This document shows positions 26,953 through 34,352 of a stretch of DNA of 46,577 bases, piece by piece. The stretch is from an uncultured Geobacter sp. GTDB taxonomy: Bacteria > Desulfobacterota > Desulfuromonadia > Geobacterales > CAIOGM01. Below the pieces are notes generated by a model, which made no database searches, was not told where the DNA came from, and worked only from the letters and a program-made list of their open reading frames with translations. Made by a program: the position numbers and the translations under genes. The DNA is taken from positions 1-46,577 of the forward strand of contig CAIOGM010000004.1 of the NCBI GenBank assembly GCA_903857795.1, in the 5' to 3' direction. Every line of letters begins with the position of its first letter. Positions within the stretch are counted from its first letter, which is position 1.

Positions 26953-28083
26953 TCACTCCATTGTCTTCCTGAACCGGCCGATGGCGAAGCCGAGGATGAC
27001 CGTCCCCAGCAGCAGCAGGGCGGCCAACTGGGGCCAGAGCAGGTCGACCCCCACCCCCTTGAGAAAGATCCCCCGGATGATGACGAGATAGTAGCGCAAG
27101 GGGTTCAGGTAGGTGAGCCACTGGGCCGGTTCCGGCATATTCTCGATGGGGAAGGCGAACCCCGACAGGAGCATGGCGGGGAAGATGAAAAAGAATGCGC
27201 TCATGAGGGCCTGCTGCTGGGTGCGGCTGACCGTGGAGATGAAGAGCCCGCACCCCAGGGAGCTGAGCAGGAAGAGGGCGGTTGCGCCGAAGAGGAGGGG
27301 AATGCTCCCCCGGATGGGAACCTGGAACCAGAAGGTGGCCACCAGGGTGATGAACCCCACATCCATGAAGCCGATGAGGGCGAAGGGGATACTCTTGCCG
27401 AGGATGAATTCGCTCCGGGAGAGCGGGGTGACCACGATCTGCTCCATGGTGCCGAGCTCCTTCTCCCGGACCACGGCCATGCTGGAGAGGACCATGGTGA
27501 TGATGAAGACGATATTGGCGATGACCGCCGGGACGTAGAAGTAGCGGCTCTCCAGGTTTTCGTTGAACCAGCTCCTGGTTTTCAGCACCACCTGTCCTGG
27601 AGGGGGGACGGTTCCCGCCAGACGGCCACTCCTGGAGACCAGCGCCTCCCTGTTGTATCGGCCGACGATGCTCCCCGCATAGCCGAGGATGATGCCGGCG
27701 CCGTTGGCGTCGGTTCCGTCCAGGAGGATCTGGACCGGAGCGGTGCGGCCGCCGGTCACCGTCGCACCGAACCCCTTCCCCAGCTGCAGGACCATCCTGA
27801 CCTCCCCCCGATCCAGCAGTTCCCTGATCCGGCCATCGCTCTCCACCCGCTCCACCAGGGTGAAGTAGCCGGAGTCGAGAAACCGGTTGCTCAGGTCGCG
27901 GCTCTCCGGGCTGTTGTCCTGATCGCAGAGCGCCGTGGTGATCTGCCGGACATCGGTATTGACGGCATAGCCGAAGACGATGGTCTGGAAGAGGGGGATG
28001 ACAAAGAGGACGAACCGCATGCGAGGGTCGCGCAGCGCCTGGATGAACTCTTTCTTCAGCATGCTGTTGAGGCGCTGGAACAT
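26953..28083 (-). CDS. ABC-2 family permease (YbhR/YbhS-like)
   Basis: 376 residues: first membrane helix at about 25-45, a large periplasmic domain (about 45-175), then five helices with the ABC-2 block (VVREKELGTMEQIVVTPLSRSEFILGKSIPF) and the end segment GFAFPIENMPEPAQWLTYLNPLRYYLVIIRGIFLKG. This is the permease subtype of drug or lipid exporters with an HlyD-type adaptor. The partner permease is 472 bases upstream on the same strand. No ATPase or membrane-fusion gene is within the window. The upstream region is filled with GAACCC-type repeats and no clear ribosome-binding site is visible. Confidence 0.88.
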   Translation of the reverse strand: MFQRLNSMLKKEFIQALRDPRMRFVLFVIPLFQTIVFGYAVNTDVRQITTALCDQDNSPESRDLSNRFLDSGYFTLVERVESDGRIRELLDRGEVRMVLQLGKGFGATVTGGRTAPVQILLDGTDANGAGIILGYAGSIVGRYNREALVSRSGRLAGTVPPPGQVVLKTRSWFNENLESRYFYVPAVIANIVFIITMVLSSMAVVREKELGTMEQIVVTPLSRSEFILGKSIPFALIGFMDVGFITLVATFWFQVPIRGSIPLLFGATALFLLSSLGCGLFISTVSRTQQQALMSAFFFIFPAMLLSGFAFPIENMPEPAQWLTYLNPLRYYLVIIRGIFLKGVGVDLLWPQLAALLLLGTVILGFAIGRFRKTME

Positions 28084-28554
28084 GACAATCCGGGTTCTGG
28101 GTTCGGGTTCTAGGTTCGGGGTTCAGGGTTCTGGGTTCAGGGTTCTGGGTTCAGGGTTCTAGGTTATTGGTTTAGGGCTGTTTAATTTTCGTTTTATTTT
28201 TAGAAGTGATAGAAAAAATCAACGTTGTCCGGTTAGATGACTGCATCAAAGTTAAAACCTTGCTTTAACCCCTCACCCGGCCTTCGGCCACCCTCTCCCG
28301 GTGGGCGAGGGTATGATTTTAATCCTTCTCCCCGGGGGAGAAAGTGCAACATGTAAGGACCTACTCGGACAATGCTGATAAAAAATAATATAATTATAAA
28401 TAAGTTAGTTCTATTGCTGATATATAAACAAATATCATATAGTGCGGTCATGCCACATATTTAACCCAAAATCCTGAACCACTAACCTGGAACCCGGAAC
28501 CCGGAACCCGGAACCCGGAACCTCGAACCTCGAACCTCGAACCTGGAACCCCGC
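28084..28554. repeat. Inverted blocks of GGGTTC/GAACCC repeats flanking an AT-rich core
   Basis: 28091-28164 is a run of six- to seven-base units of the form GGGTTCT/GGGTTCA. 28484-28553 is a run of CCGGAAC and CTCGAAC units on the opposite sense. The two runs are therefore inverted and about 320 bases apart. The core holds a C-rich interspersed block (28265-28320, containing CCGGCCTTCGGCC), a perfect hairpin TTCTCCCCGGGGGAGAA (from 28325) and an AT-rich stretch (28376-28460). No gene is visible. It sits exactly between the two permease genes. Confidence 0.65.
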
Positions 28555-29688
28555 CTATTCAATCTTCTTCCGGAACTTTTTGATGGAGAGGGTGATGACG
28601 GTAACGCCGAAGAGGAGGAGCAGCAGGATGTTCCCCCACAAGAGCGCCGGTCCGGACTCTTTCAGATAGATCCCCCGAAGCATGGTCACCAGGTAACGGG
28701 CGGTGACCAGATGGGTGATGAGCCGGATGGGGTATGGCATGTTCTCGATGGGGAAGATGAACCCCGACAGGAGGAAGGCGGGGAGCATGGTGGTGACCAG
28801 GGCCAGCTGGCTCGCCATGAACTGGCTCTTGGTGACGATTCCCAGGAGCATGCCGAAGGCCAGCGCCCCGATGAGGAAGATGACCGAGACCACGAGGAGG
28901 AGCAGGAGAGCTCCCCGCAACGGTACCAGGAAGATGAATCTCCCCGCCAGGATGGCGAGGGTCAGGTCGAGGACGCCGATGGCGAAGTAGGGGATGAGCT
29001 TGCCGATGACCAGCTCCGCCGGAGTCATGGGGGTGGCGATGAGCTGCTCCATAGTCCCGCACTCCCATTCGCGAGCCACGGTGAGGGAGGTGAGGAGCGC
29101 CGCGATGACCATCATGATGATGGCGATGAGCCCGGGGATGATGGCGTTTCGCGAGAGGAGGTCGGCATTATACCAGACCCGGGGGCGGAGCTCCAGGGCT
29201 GCAGCCGGGGGAGTGCGCCCCATCCGCCGCGTCTGCCGTATCAGGAGGTCGCGGTTGAACCGCTGGACAATGCTCTCGGCATATGCCGCGGTGAGGGTCG
29301 CTGTGGTGGAGTCGCTCCCATCCAGGATCAGCTGCAGCTGGGCGCTCTTCCCTGCCTGGAGTTTTCGGGCGAAGTCGGCCGGGATGACCAGGGCACACCC
29401 GACCTTACGGCTGTCGATAGCCTGTTCCAGAGCCGGGTAGCCGTCAGCGGTCAGCTTCAGGGAGAAGAAGCGGGAGCCGGCGAAGCGGCTCACGAACTCC
29501 CGGCTGACCGGGGTGGCGCTCTGATCCCAGAGCGCCAGCGGGACCCGGTCCACGTCCAGGGTCAGGGCGTAGCCGAAGAGAAAGAGGAGGAGCATGGGGA
29601 GGGCGATCCCCAGCCCGAGGCTGCGGGGGTCACGGCGGATCTGGATAAGCTCTTTACGAGCTATGGCGGTGAGTCGTTGGAGTTTCAT
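28555..29688 (-). CDS. ABC-2 family permease (YbhS/YhhJ-like)
   Basis: 377 residues with the same plan as the neighbouring permease: a first helix (LGIALPMLLLFLFGYAL), large periplasmic domain, then helices with the EWECGTMEQLIATPMTPAELVIGKLIPY block and FIFPIENMPYPIRLITHLVTARYLV. In E. coli the pair ybhS/ybhR works with ATPase ybhF and adaptor ybhG; only the two permeases are here. Role inferred: export of an amphipathic compound. The phosphorylase gene lies 24 bases upstream on the same strand. About 45% identity to the paired gene can be seen by eye in the conserved blocks, but I have not computed it. Confidence 0.88.
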   Translation of the reverse strand: MKLQRLTAIARKELIQIRRDPRSLGLGIALPMLLLFLFGYALTLDVDRVPLALWDQSATPVSREFVSRFAGSRFFSLKLTADGYPALEQAIDSRKVGCALVIPADFARKLQAGKSAQLQLILDGSDSTTATLTAAYAESIVQRFNRDLLIRQTRRMGRTPPAAALELRPRVWYNADLLSRNAIIPGLIAIIMMVIAALLTSLTVAREWECGTMEQLIATPMTPAELVIGKLIPYFAIGVLDLTLAILAGRFIFLVPLRGALLLLLVVSVIFLIGALAFGMLLGIVTKSQFMASQLALVTTMLPAFLLSGFIFPIENMPYPIRLITHLVTARYLVTMLRGIYLKESGPALLWGNILLLLLFGVTVITLSIKKFRKKIE

Positions 29689-29712
29689 CCGCGGCCGCCG
29701 GGTTGGATCCGG

Positions 29713-30474
29713 TCAGGCGAGAGTTTCGCGAAGGCGGGTGAAGACGATGCAGAGGTTCCTGCCGGCCTTGCGGGTGTTGAGGGCGAGACGGCAGAGTTGG
29801 GGGATGATCCACGGTTTGCGGACCACGGTCATCAGGACCCTGGGGATGCTGACCTGCATGGAGCTGTTCATGAATTCGTCCATGGAGAAGCCGAGTTCCT
29901 CGTCGAGAGCGTCGCTGACGCTCCGGATGGCCATGAGCGGGGTCCGGGTCACCGTGGCGAACCGGACAATGGCGCCGGTCTCCATATCCACGACCCCCCG
30001 CGTCACATGGCCGGGCAGCTGTCCGGCGATGACGGTCTTAGATTGGACGCCGGCGGTGGAGATGATGGTCCCCTCGCCGATGCTGAGGCCGCGCTGTTTC
30101 AGCTCCGCGACCAACGCCTCGGGGAGAGGGGCTAATCTTACCCCGTTCTCCTCGATCATCCGTTTCCCCTTATGGACGAGAAAACGGACGCCGATCACGA
30201 TGTCCCCCGCCTGGAGTCCGGGGGAGACTCCGCCGCCGAATCCCATGGAGATGAGCAGCTCCGGGTTGAGCGCCTCCGTGAGTGTCTGAGCCGCGGTCAG
30301 CGCCCGGTCGGCCCCGATCCCCGATTCGATGACGGCAAAGCGGTGGTTGTGCTGGGAAAAAGAGTAGAGCGGGAAGATTCCGAGCTGCTCCCGGACAACC
30401 TGGGGCGCCCCCTTGAGGAGCGGTTTTATCTCTTCGGGCATGGCGACGATGATGCCGATTGTGCGCTGAGCCAT
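29713..30474 (-). CDS. PNP/UDP-family nucleoside phosphorylase (MTAN/HpnG-like)
   Basis: 253 residues from ATG 30474, which gives the family-typical start (QRTIGIIVAMPEEIKPLL); an open frame runs to 30588 without similarity. Visible are the phosphate/ribose loop ESGIGADRA, the SMGFGGGVSPGLQAGDIVIG strand-turn and the ribose-binding VVDMETGAIVRFA (catalytic MEME-like position). Family members cleave nucleosides such as MTA or SAH, or are hopanoid-associated (HpnG, removing adenine from adenosyl-hopane). Hopanoid synthesis is common in Geobacteraceae, but no other hpn gene is here, so I leave the name blank. Possible operon with the ABC-2 permease. Confidence 0.7.
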   Translation of the reverse strand: MAQRTIGIIVAMPEEIKPLLKGAPQVVREQLGIFPLYSFSQHNHRFAVIESGIGADRALTAAQTLTEALNPELLISMGFGGGVSPGLQAGDIVIGVRFLVHKGKRMIEENGVRLAPLPEALVAELKQRGLSIGEGTIISTAGVQSKTVIAGQLPGHVTRGVVDMETGAIVRFATVTRTPLMAIRSVSDALDEELGFSMDEFMNSSMQVSIPRVLMTVVRKPWIIPQLCRLALNTRKAGRNLCIVFTRLRETLA

Positions 30475-30672
30475 CTGTGTTACCACCGTTATAGTTTTGG
30501 CACACCCTAACAGAATTTCGGCGTCAGCGCAATTTTCCCGTATGATCCTCCACACTCCTTGATGAAATATAATAACCGGCAACGGCATAGATACTTTTCG
30601 CTTGCGTTGCCCCGTGAAATATACTAGGTTTCGGACTGTTACGAGAATTCAATCACAACGGGGGGTAGAAAC

Positions 30673-31620
30673 ATGGCCAAGGAGCCGGGTACTTCGAAGT
30701 TTCAGGTCGACCTGCGGGCGCACCTGAGAAGCAAAGGGGTCGCCAACAATCTGACCCATCTGATCTGCGAAATCGCCGAGGCGTGCAAATACGTCATCAA
30801 CGCGGTCCGCACCGGTGACCTGGGCGTGGCCGGTACCTCGAACCTCTACGGGGAGGAGCAGCTGGCTCTGGACGTCCTCTCTGATCGGATCATCCGGAAG
30901 CGGCTGGTTCATTCCGGGGTGGTCTGCAACATCGCCTCCGAGGAGATGGAGAACATCTATCAGGCCAAGGCCAACGCCGGCGGTCTCTATTCGGTGGCCT
31001 ACGATCCGTTGGACGGCTCCTCGCTGGTGGACGTGAATCTGGCCGTGGGGACCATCGTCTCCATCTACCAGGGGCCTGAACTGCTCCAGCCGGGGCGCAA
31101 TCAGGTTGCTGCGCTCTATATTCTCTACGGCCCCCGGGTCTCCCTGGTCTACTCCGTCGGTGACGGAGTTCATGAATTCACCATGAATCATCTCATGGAA
31201 TTCACCCTCTCCCGGGAATATATCACCATGAAGCCGTCCGGCGATATCTACTCCCCCGGCGGGCAGCGGAACAAGTATCTCCCCGGCATCGAGCAGTACG
31301 TCCAGTATCTGGAGGCCAAGGGGGCCAAGCTCCGTTATTCGGGCGGGTTTGTCCCGGACATCAACCAGATCCTCATGAAGGGCAAAGGGGTTTTCATGTA
31401 CCCCATGCTCCAGGGATCACCTAACGGCAAGCTCCGGATTCTCTTCGAGCTCAATCCCATGGCGTTTCTCATCGAGAATGCGGGGGGGGCGGCCAGTGAC
31501 GGCACCCGCCGGATCCTCGATATCCATCCCGAAGGGCTCGATCAGCGGGCGCCGGTCTTTATCGGCTGTACCGAAGATGTGGCCAAGGCCGTCGAATTCC
31601 TGAACGGTGCTCCGACCTGA
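30673..31620 (+). CDS. fbp: Fructose-1,6-bisphosphatase class I
   Basis: 315 residues, slightly shorter than the usual ~330. Metal and substrate motifs of the class I enzyme are intact: NIASEEME, YDPLDGSSLVDVNLAVGTI, RYSGGFVPDINQIL, GKLRILFELNPMAFLIENAGG and the C-terminal DIHPEGLDQRAPVFIG. It hydrolyses fructose-1,6-bisphosphate to fructose-6-phosphate in gluconeogenesis, in the cytoplasm. Divergent from the phosphorylase gene; the 198-base gap holds the promoters, with TATAAT at 30568 and TATACT at 30620 as candidate -10 boxes but no convincing -35. GGGGG precedes the ATG. It is probably co-transcribed with the small acidic protein that follows. Confidence 0.94.
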   Translation: MAKEPGTSKFQVDLRAHLRSKGVANNLTHLICEIAEACKYVINAVRTGDLGVAGTSNLYGEEQLALDVLSDRIIRKRLVHSGVVCNIASEEMENIYQAKANAGGLYSVAYDPLDGSSLVDVNLAVGTIVSIYQGPELLQPGRNQVAALYILYGPRVSLVYSVGDGVHEFTMNHLMEFTLSREYITMKPSGDIYSPGGQRNKYLPGIEQYVQYLEAKGAKLRYSGGFVPDINQILMKGKGVFMYPMLQGSPNGKLRILFELNPMAFLIENAGGAASDGTRRILDIHPEGLDQRAPVFIGCTEDVAKAVEFLNGAPT

Positions 31621-31649
31621 AGAGCTCCACGCCGTAAACGGAGGAAAAC

Positions 31650-31934
31650 ATGAGCGAAGAGAAAGTCATCCACCCCCCTGTCCCACGGCTCTGCAGCGAG
31701 ATCCAGCTGTTCGATCTCTGCGAGGAAGAGGCCTGCCATCACAAGAGCGGGAAGTTCTGCGGCAAGGGGGAGCTTCTGGACAAGTTCGAGATCATCCTGG
31801 CCAAGGAGGACGAGCGTTCTCCTGAACAGTATCTGGCCGAAGAGCTGGATGAGGTCGAAGGTGAAGGGGAGCTGGCCTACGACGAGGCCTTTGGCGTGGA
31901 TGAGTATGAGGACGAGGAGGAAGAAGAGGGGTAA
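31650..31934 (+). CDS. Small acidic protein with four cysteines, unknown function
   Basis: 94 residues, GGAGG before the ATG and 29 bases after fbp. Residues C15, C24, C29 and C37 with two histidines (CEEEACHHKSGKFC) could bind zinc or a metal centre; the last ~30 residues are almost all Asp/Glu, ending DEYEDEEEEEG. I do not recognise a named family. Its place between fbp and the terminator suggests one two-gene unit, perhaps a regulator or partner of the phosphatase, but this is only inference. Confidence 0.7.
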   Translation: MSEEKVIHPPVPRLCSEIQLFDLCEEEACHHKSGKFCGKGELLDKFEIILAKEDERSPEQYLAEELDEVEGEGELAYDEAFGVDEYEDEEEEEG

Positions 31935-31978
31935 GGAGATTCCCTGTTTCTTCCCATAGCCGTATCGATACAGTGCAG

Positions 31979-32008
31979 GGCCGCTCTTTTTCAGGAGCGG
32001 CCTTTTTT
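31979..32008 (+). terminator. Intrinsic terminator of the fbp unit
   Basis: GGCCGCTC (31979-31986) pairs with GAGCGGCC (31995-32002) around an eight-base loop, followed at once by six T residues. It closes the fbp and acidic-protein transcript. Downstream, 32009-32193 contains a half copy of the C-rich repeat (from 32043, GTAACCCCACCTGTCC) and no gene. Confidence 0.85.
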
Positions 32009-32193
32009 GTGTATCTACGAGTTTTCCTTATTGCCTCTTCCCGTAACCCCACCTGTCCTAACCGGACAACGCTGAGAGAAAGTATCTGATTTAAATGGCA
32101 TATAATGTTCAATTCTGGTAGTTATAGCGGGGGGTTGGGAGAGCAACCCGGTCACGCGTCGTTGGAAATAGAGAGGGAGCAGGTGAGTACGGA

Positions 32194-32736
32194 ATGCCGA
32201 CGTTACACCGGATAGGAAAAGAAAAGGTCGTCAAGCATCACCACGACGACAAGTGGCTCTGCATGATTTATCCACGGCTGAAGTTGAATGCCAAGGACGG
32301 CGGGAATCGTCGGTTCATTCTGACGGAAATGATGGAGTATGCCGAAACCATCACCGCCGAGAAAGTCCGTCGCGTCATGGGTGGCTACGGCGGGAATCAA
32401 CCCCATCCCCCTCCTAACCTCCCCCTTGAAGGGGGAGGAACTGAAAGACAAGCTGACCTTTCGCTTGAACTCCCTCCCCTTCAAGGGGAGGGCCGGGGTG
32501 GGGGTATGGGCGATTATGGTGACGACGCCAATAAGGGCGCATGCCATGCGCCCCTACAAATTCCGCACCACGCCACAACTCTGGATCACGAATTCCTCTC
32601 AACCCTGACCTTCCCCGACAACAGGAAACCGGCGACATCGGTAATCTGTGCCGATAACTGTCTCCTTTCCCAGGAGCAGCCCCGGAAGCACGGCATCATC
32701 TTCAAAAAAATCCCGCGTGACATCTCGAGGTTTTAG
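32194..32736 (+). pseudogene. Collapsed type III DNA methyltransferase (mod) remnant with inserted repeats
   Basis: One open frame of 180 codons carries short pieces that occur far apart in type III modification methyltransferases: the N-terminal MPTLHRIGKEKVVKHH, directly joined to HDDKWLCMIYPRLKL (normally about 80 residues further on), joined to GGNRRFILTEMMEYAETITAEKVRRVM (normally about 200 further on). Around codons 68-120 the frame runs through repeat DNA (PHPPPNLPLEGGG...), and the end (KPATSVICADNC...KIPRDISRF) looks like the C terminus of a restriction-modification protein, less surely placed. The catalytic DPPY and most of the target-recognition region are missing, so it cannot be an active methyltransferase. 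Confidence 0.6.
32401..32553. repeat. C-rich double-hairpin repeat and adjacent GGGCGCATG hairpin inside the mod remnant
   Basis: Two near-perfect hairpins, CCTCCCCCTT/AAGGGGGAGG (32418-32438) and CCCTCCCCTT/AAGGGGAGGG (32472-32492), lie inside longer CCCCATCCCC and GGGGTGGGGGTATGGG outer arms. About 40 bases later GGGCGCATG/CATGCGCCC (32535-32553) forms another hairpin. The first unit belongs to the same C-rich family as 11993-12106. The whole insert lies within the open frame of the collapsed methyltransferase without breaking it. Confidence 0.65.
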
Positions 32737-32746
32737 GGAGGCGTCT

Positions 32747-33103
32747 ATGGCGACGGTCAGCTTGAAGCAGCAAAAATACGGCGAACTGATTGATCCCGAA
32801 ACTATTGACGGTGTTGCAAAGGCTATTGTCGAAAACTTCCATCCGGAAAAGATTATCCTGTTCGGCTCCTACGCATCCGGCAACCCTACACCGGACAGTG
32901 ACCTGGATTTCTTGGTGGTGATGGATTCGGAACAACCAAAAATTCATCGCTCACACCCGATTCAACTCATGTTTCAGCCGTACCCCTGCGCTATGGACAT
33001 TTTAGTCTATACGCCCCAGGAAGTGAATAAATGGAACGGCGTCATTAATCATATTGTGACAATTGCTCATAAAACCGGAAGGATACTGTATGACCGCCAC
33101 TGA
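32747..33103 (+). CDS. MNT-type minimal nucleotidyltransferase
   Basis: 118 residues from ATG 32747, with AGGGAGG 5 bases upstream; an earlier in-frame ATG (32648) lies inside the mod remnant and has no ribosome-binding site. Nucleotidyltransferase signature FGSYASGNPTPDSDLD gives G40-S41 and catalytic D52, D54, with the third acid near D84 (AMDILVY). MNT proteins pair with HEPN proteins as type VII toxin-antitoxin systems, in which MNT adds AMP to the HEPN toxin. The next gene, a HEPN protein, overlaps it by 14 bases. Intact by eye. Confidence 0.83.
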   Translation: MATVSLKQQKYGELIDPETIDGVAKAIVENFHPEKIILFGSYASGNPTPDSDLDFLVVMDSEQPKIHRSHPIQLMFQPYPCAMDILVYTPQEVNKWNGVINHIVTIAHKTGRILYDRH

Positions 33104-33479
33104 AGAGTTTATTCTCGATTGGCTGAAAAAAGCTGATCACGATTTGCAAGTCGCCCGACTCCTTTTGGCATCGGGAGAAGAGTTATATGACTCGATATGC
33201 TTTCATACGCAACAGAATGCAGAAAAAGCGATTAAAGCCCTGTTTACCGCAAGGAATATCGAATTTCCCAAAACACACAACCTGCTCTTACTTTCCAATT
33301 TATTACACGACGCAGACATATCGAAGTTCAATGAGGAGTTGGAACGCTATTGGGATGACCGTGGCGCGGTCAAAATGGAGGGGTGCAAGAATAACGTTCC
33401 CGGCGTGCCCCATGTCTGCGTCAAAGTGCCGCCTGCCGGAGGGAATACGTATCTCGCCGCCAATGCCCTCAGAGGTTGA
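33090..33479 (+). CDS. HEPN-domain protein, C-terminal end altered
   Basis: 129 residues from ATG 33090, which has GGAAGGA upstream and overlaps the MNT gene. The N-terminal ~100 residues match HEPN proteins of the COG2250 group (WLKKADHDLQVARLLLASGE, YDSICFHTQQNAEKAIKALF, PKTHNLLLLSNLL). The last ~30 residues (KNNVPGVPHVCVKVPPAGGN) do not look like the expected C-terminal helix that ends in an RYP-type motif, so the gene seems to have been cut and fused to unrelated sequence. Whether it is still toxic is unknown. The setting next to a dead methyltransferase fits a degraded defence island. Confidence 0.7.
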   Translation: MTATEEFILDWLKKADHDLQVARLLLASGEELYDSICFHTQQNAEKAIKALFTARNIEFPKTHNLLLLSNLLHDADISKFNEELERYWDDRGAVKMEGCKNNVPGVPHVCVKVPPAGGNTYLAANALRG

Positions 33480-33546
33480 GTACCCACTTCTGGCCACCCT
33501 GCGAAATAACAGCAATGAACGGTGAGCAGTTGACAAAAACTTAGGT

Positions 33547-34330
33547 ATGTGCCAGCTTTTTTATATTACGTTACTCCTGATTGCGTCTGTGTCTGTACCG
33601 GGGAAGGCCGCACCGGCTGAGGCCGCAACTAAGGAGACGAAGCGGGTCCTGCTCCTCTTTAGCCTGGACAAGGGGCATCCTGGCCACATATTGACCGATA
33701 AGGGGATCGTCGAAGTATTACGGGTGAACAAGGCATTCGATGTCCAGATCTTTGCCGAATACCTGGATATGAACCGTTTCCCCGATCCGGCCCAGACCAG
33801 GTCGGTTGCCGATTTCCTGCGCCAGAAATATGCGCACCTTAAAGTCGACGCCATTATTACTCTCTACCCGTCAGCCGTGAACTTACTGCTGACTCAACGT
33901 CCTACCCTCTTCCCCGACGTGCCGATAGTCGCCGGTGAGGTTACCCGGAGCTATGCAGGGAGTCTGGACCTGGTCCCGGCCCGTCGCCGGATCACAGGCA
34001 CCATCCTGGGGGACAACGCAGCCGGGGTGCTGGAAGCGGCCCTCCGGGCAAAACCCATAGTTTTTTATTGTGGTGCAGACGGCCCTGATCGCCGTCCTGG
34101 TTATGCAACTGCGGCGGAAAAAGATTGCCGAGTCGGCCCTGCTAAAAGCGGAAGATAAATATCGACGCATCTTCGAGGGCGCCCTGGAAGGCATATTTGA
34201 AACATCACCCCAAGGAGAGCTCCTGACTGCCAATCTGGCCCCGGCTCGGATGCTCGGTTACGAATCAACAGATGATATCATCACGTCGGTCAAGGATATG
34301 GCAACCCAGGTGTGGATAACCTCCGGGATC
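33547..34330 (+). pseudogene. Broken sensor histidine kinase (ABC-type substrate-binding sensor plus PAS)
   Basis: The first frame (33547-34158) starts with a signal peptide and an ABC-type substrate-binding domain of the kind used as periplasmic sensors by Geobacter kinases (KRVLLLFSLDKGHPG..., DVPIVAGEVTRSYAG). At about 34050 similarity jumps, in another frame, to the next parts of such kinases: a membrane helix and arginine-rich end (ALIAVLVMQLRRKKIAESAL) then a PAS start (YRRIFEGALEGIFETSPQGELLTANLAPARMLGYEST). This ends near 34330 just before the cytochrome gene. About half the sensor domain and all of the kinase domains are missing, and the pieces are out of frame, so this is a remnant. 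Confidence 0.72.
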
Positions 34331-34352
34331 CGGGAGGAGAAGAGGAATCATT

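Noticed and set aside
28084-28560. CRISPR array
   Set aside because: The short GGGTTC/GAACCC units are tandem without spacers of regular length, and no cas genes are present.
28711-30135. Long plus-strand open frame of 474 codons
   Set aside because: It is antisense to the ABC-2 permease and phosphorylase genes, has a low-complexity acidic and charged composition, and no ribosome-binding site or family motif. It is a GC-rich shadow.
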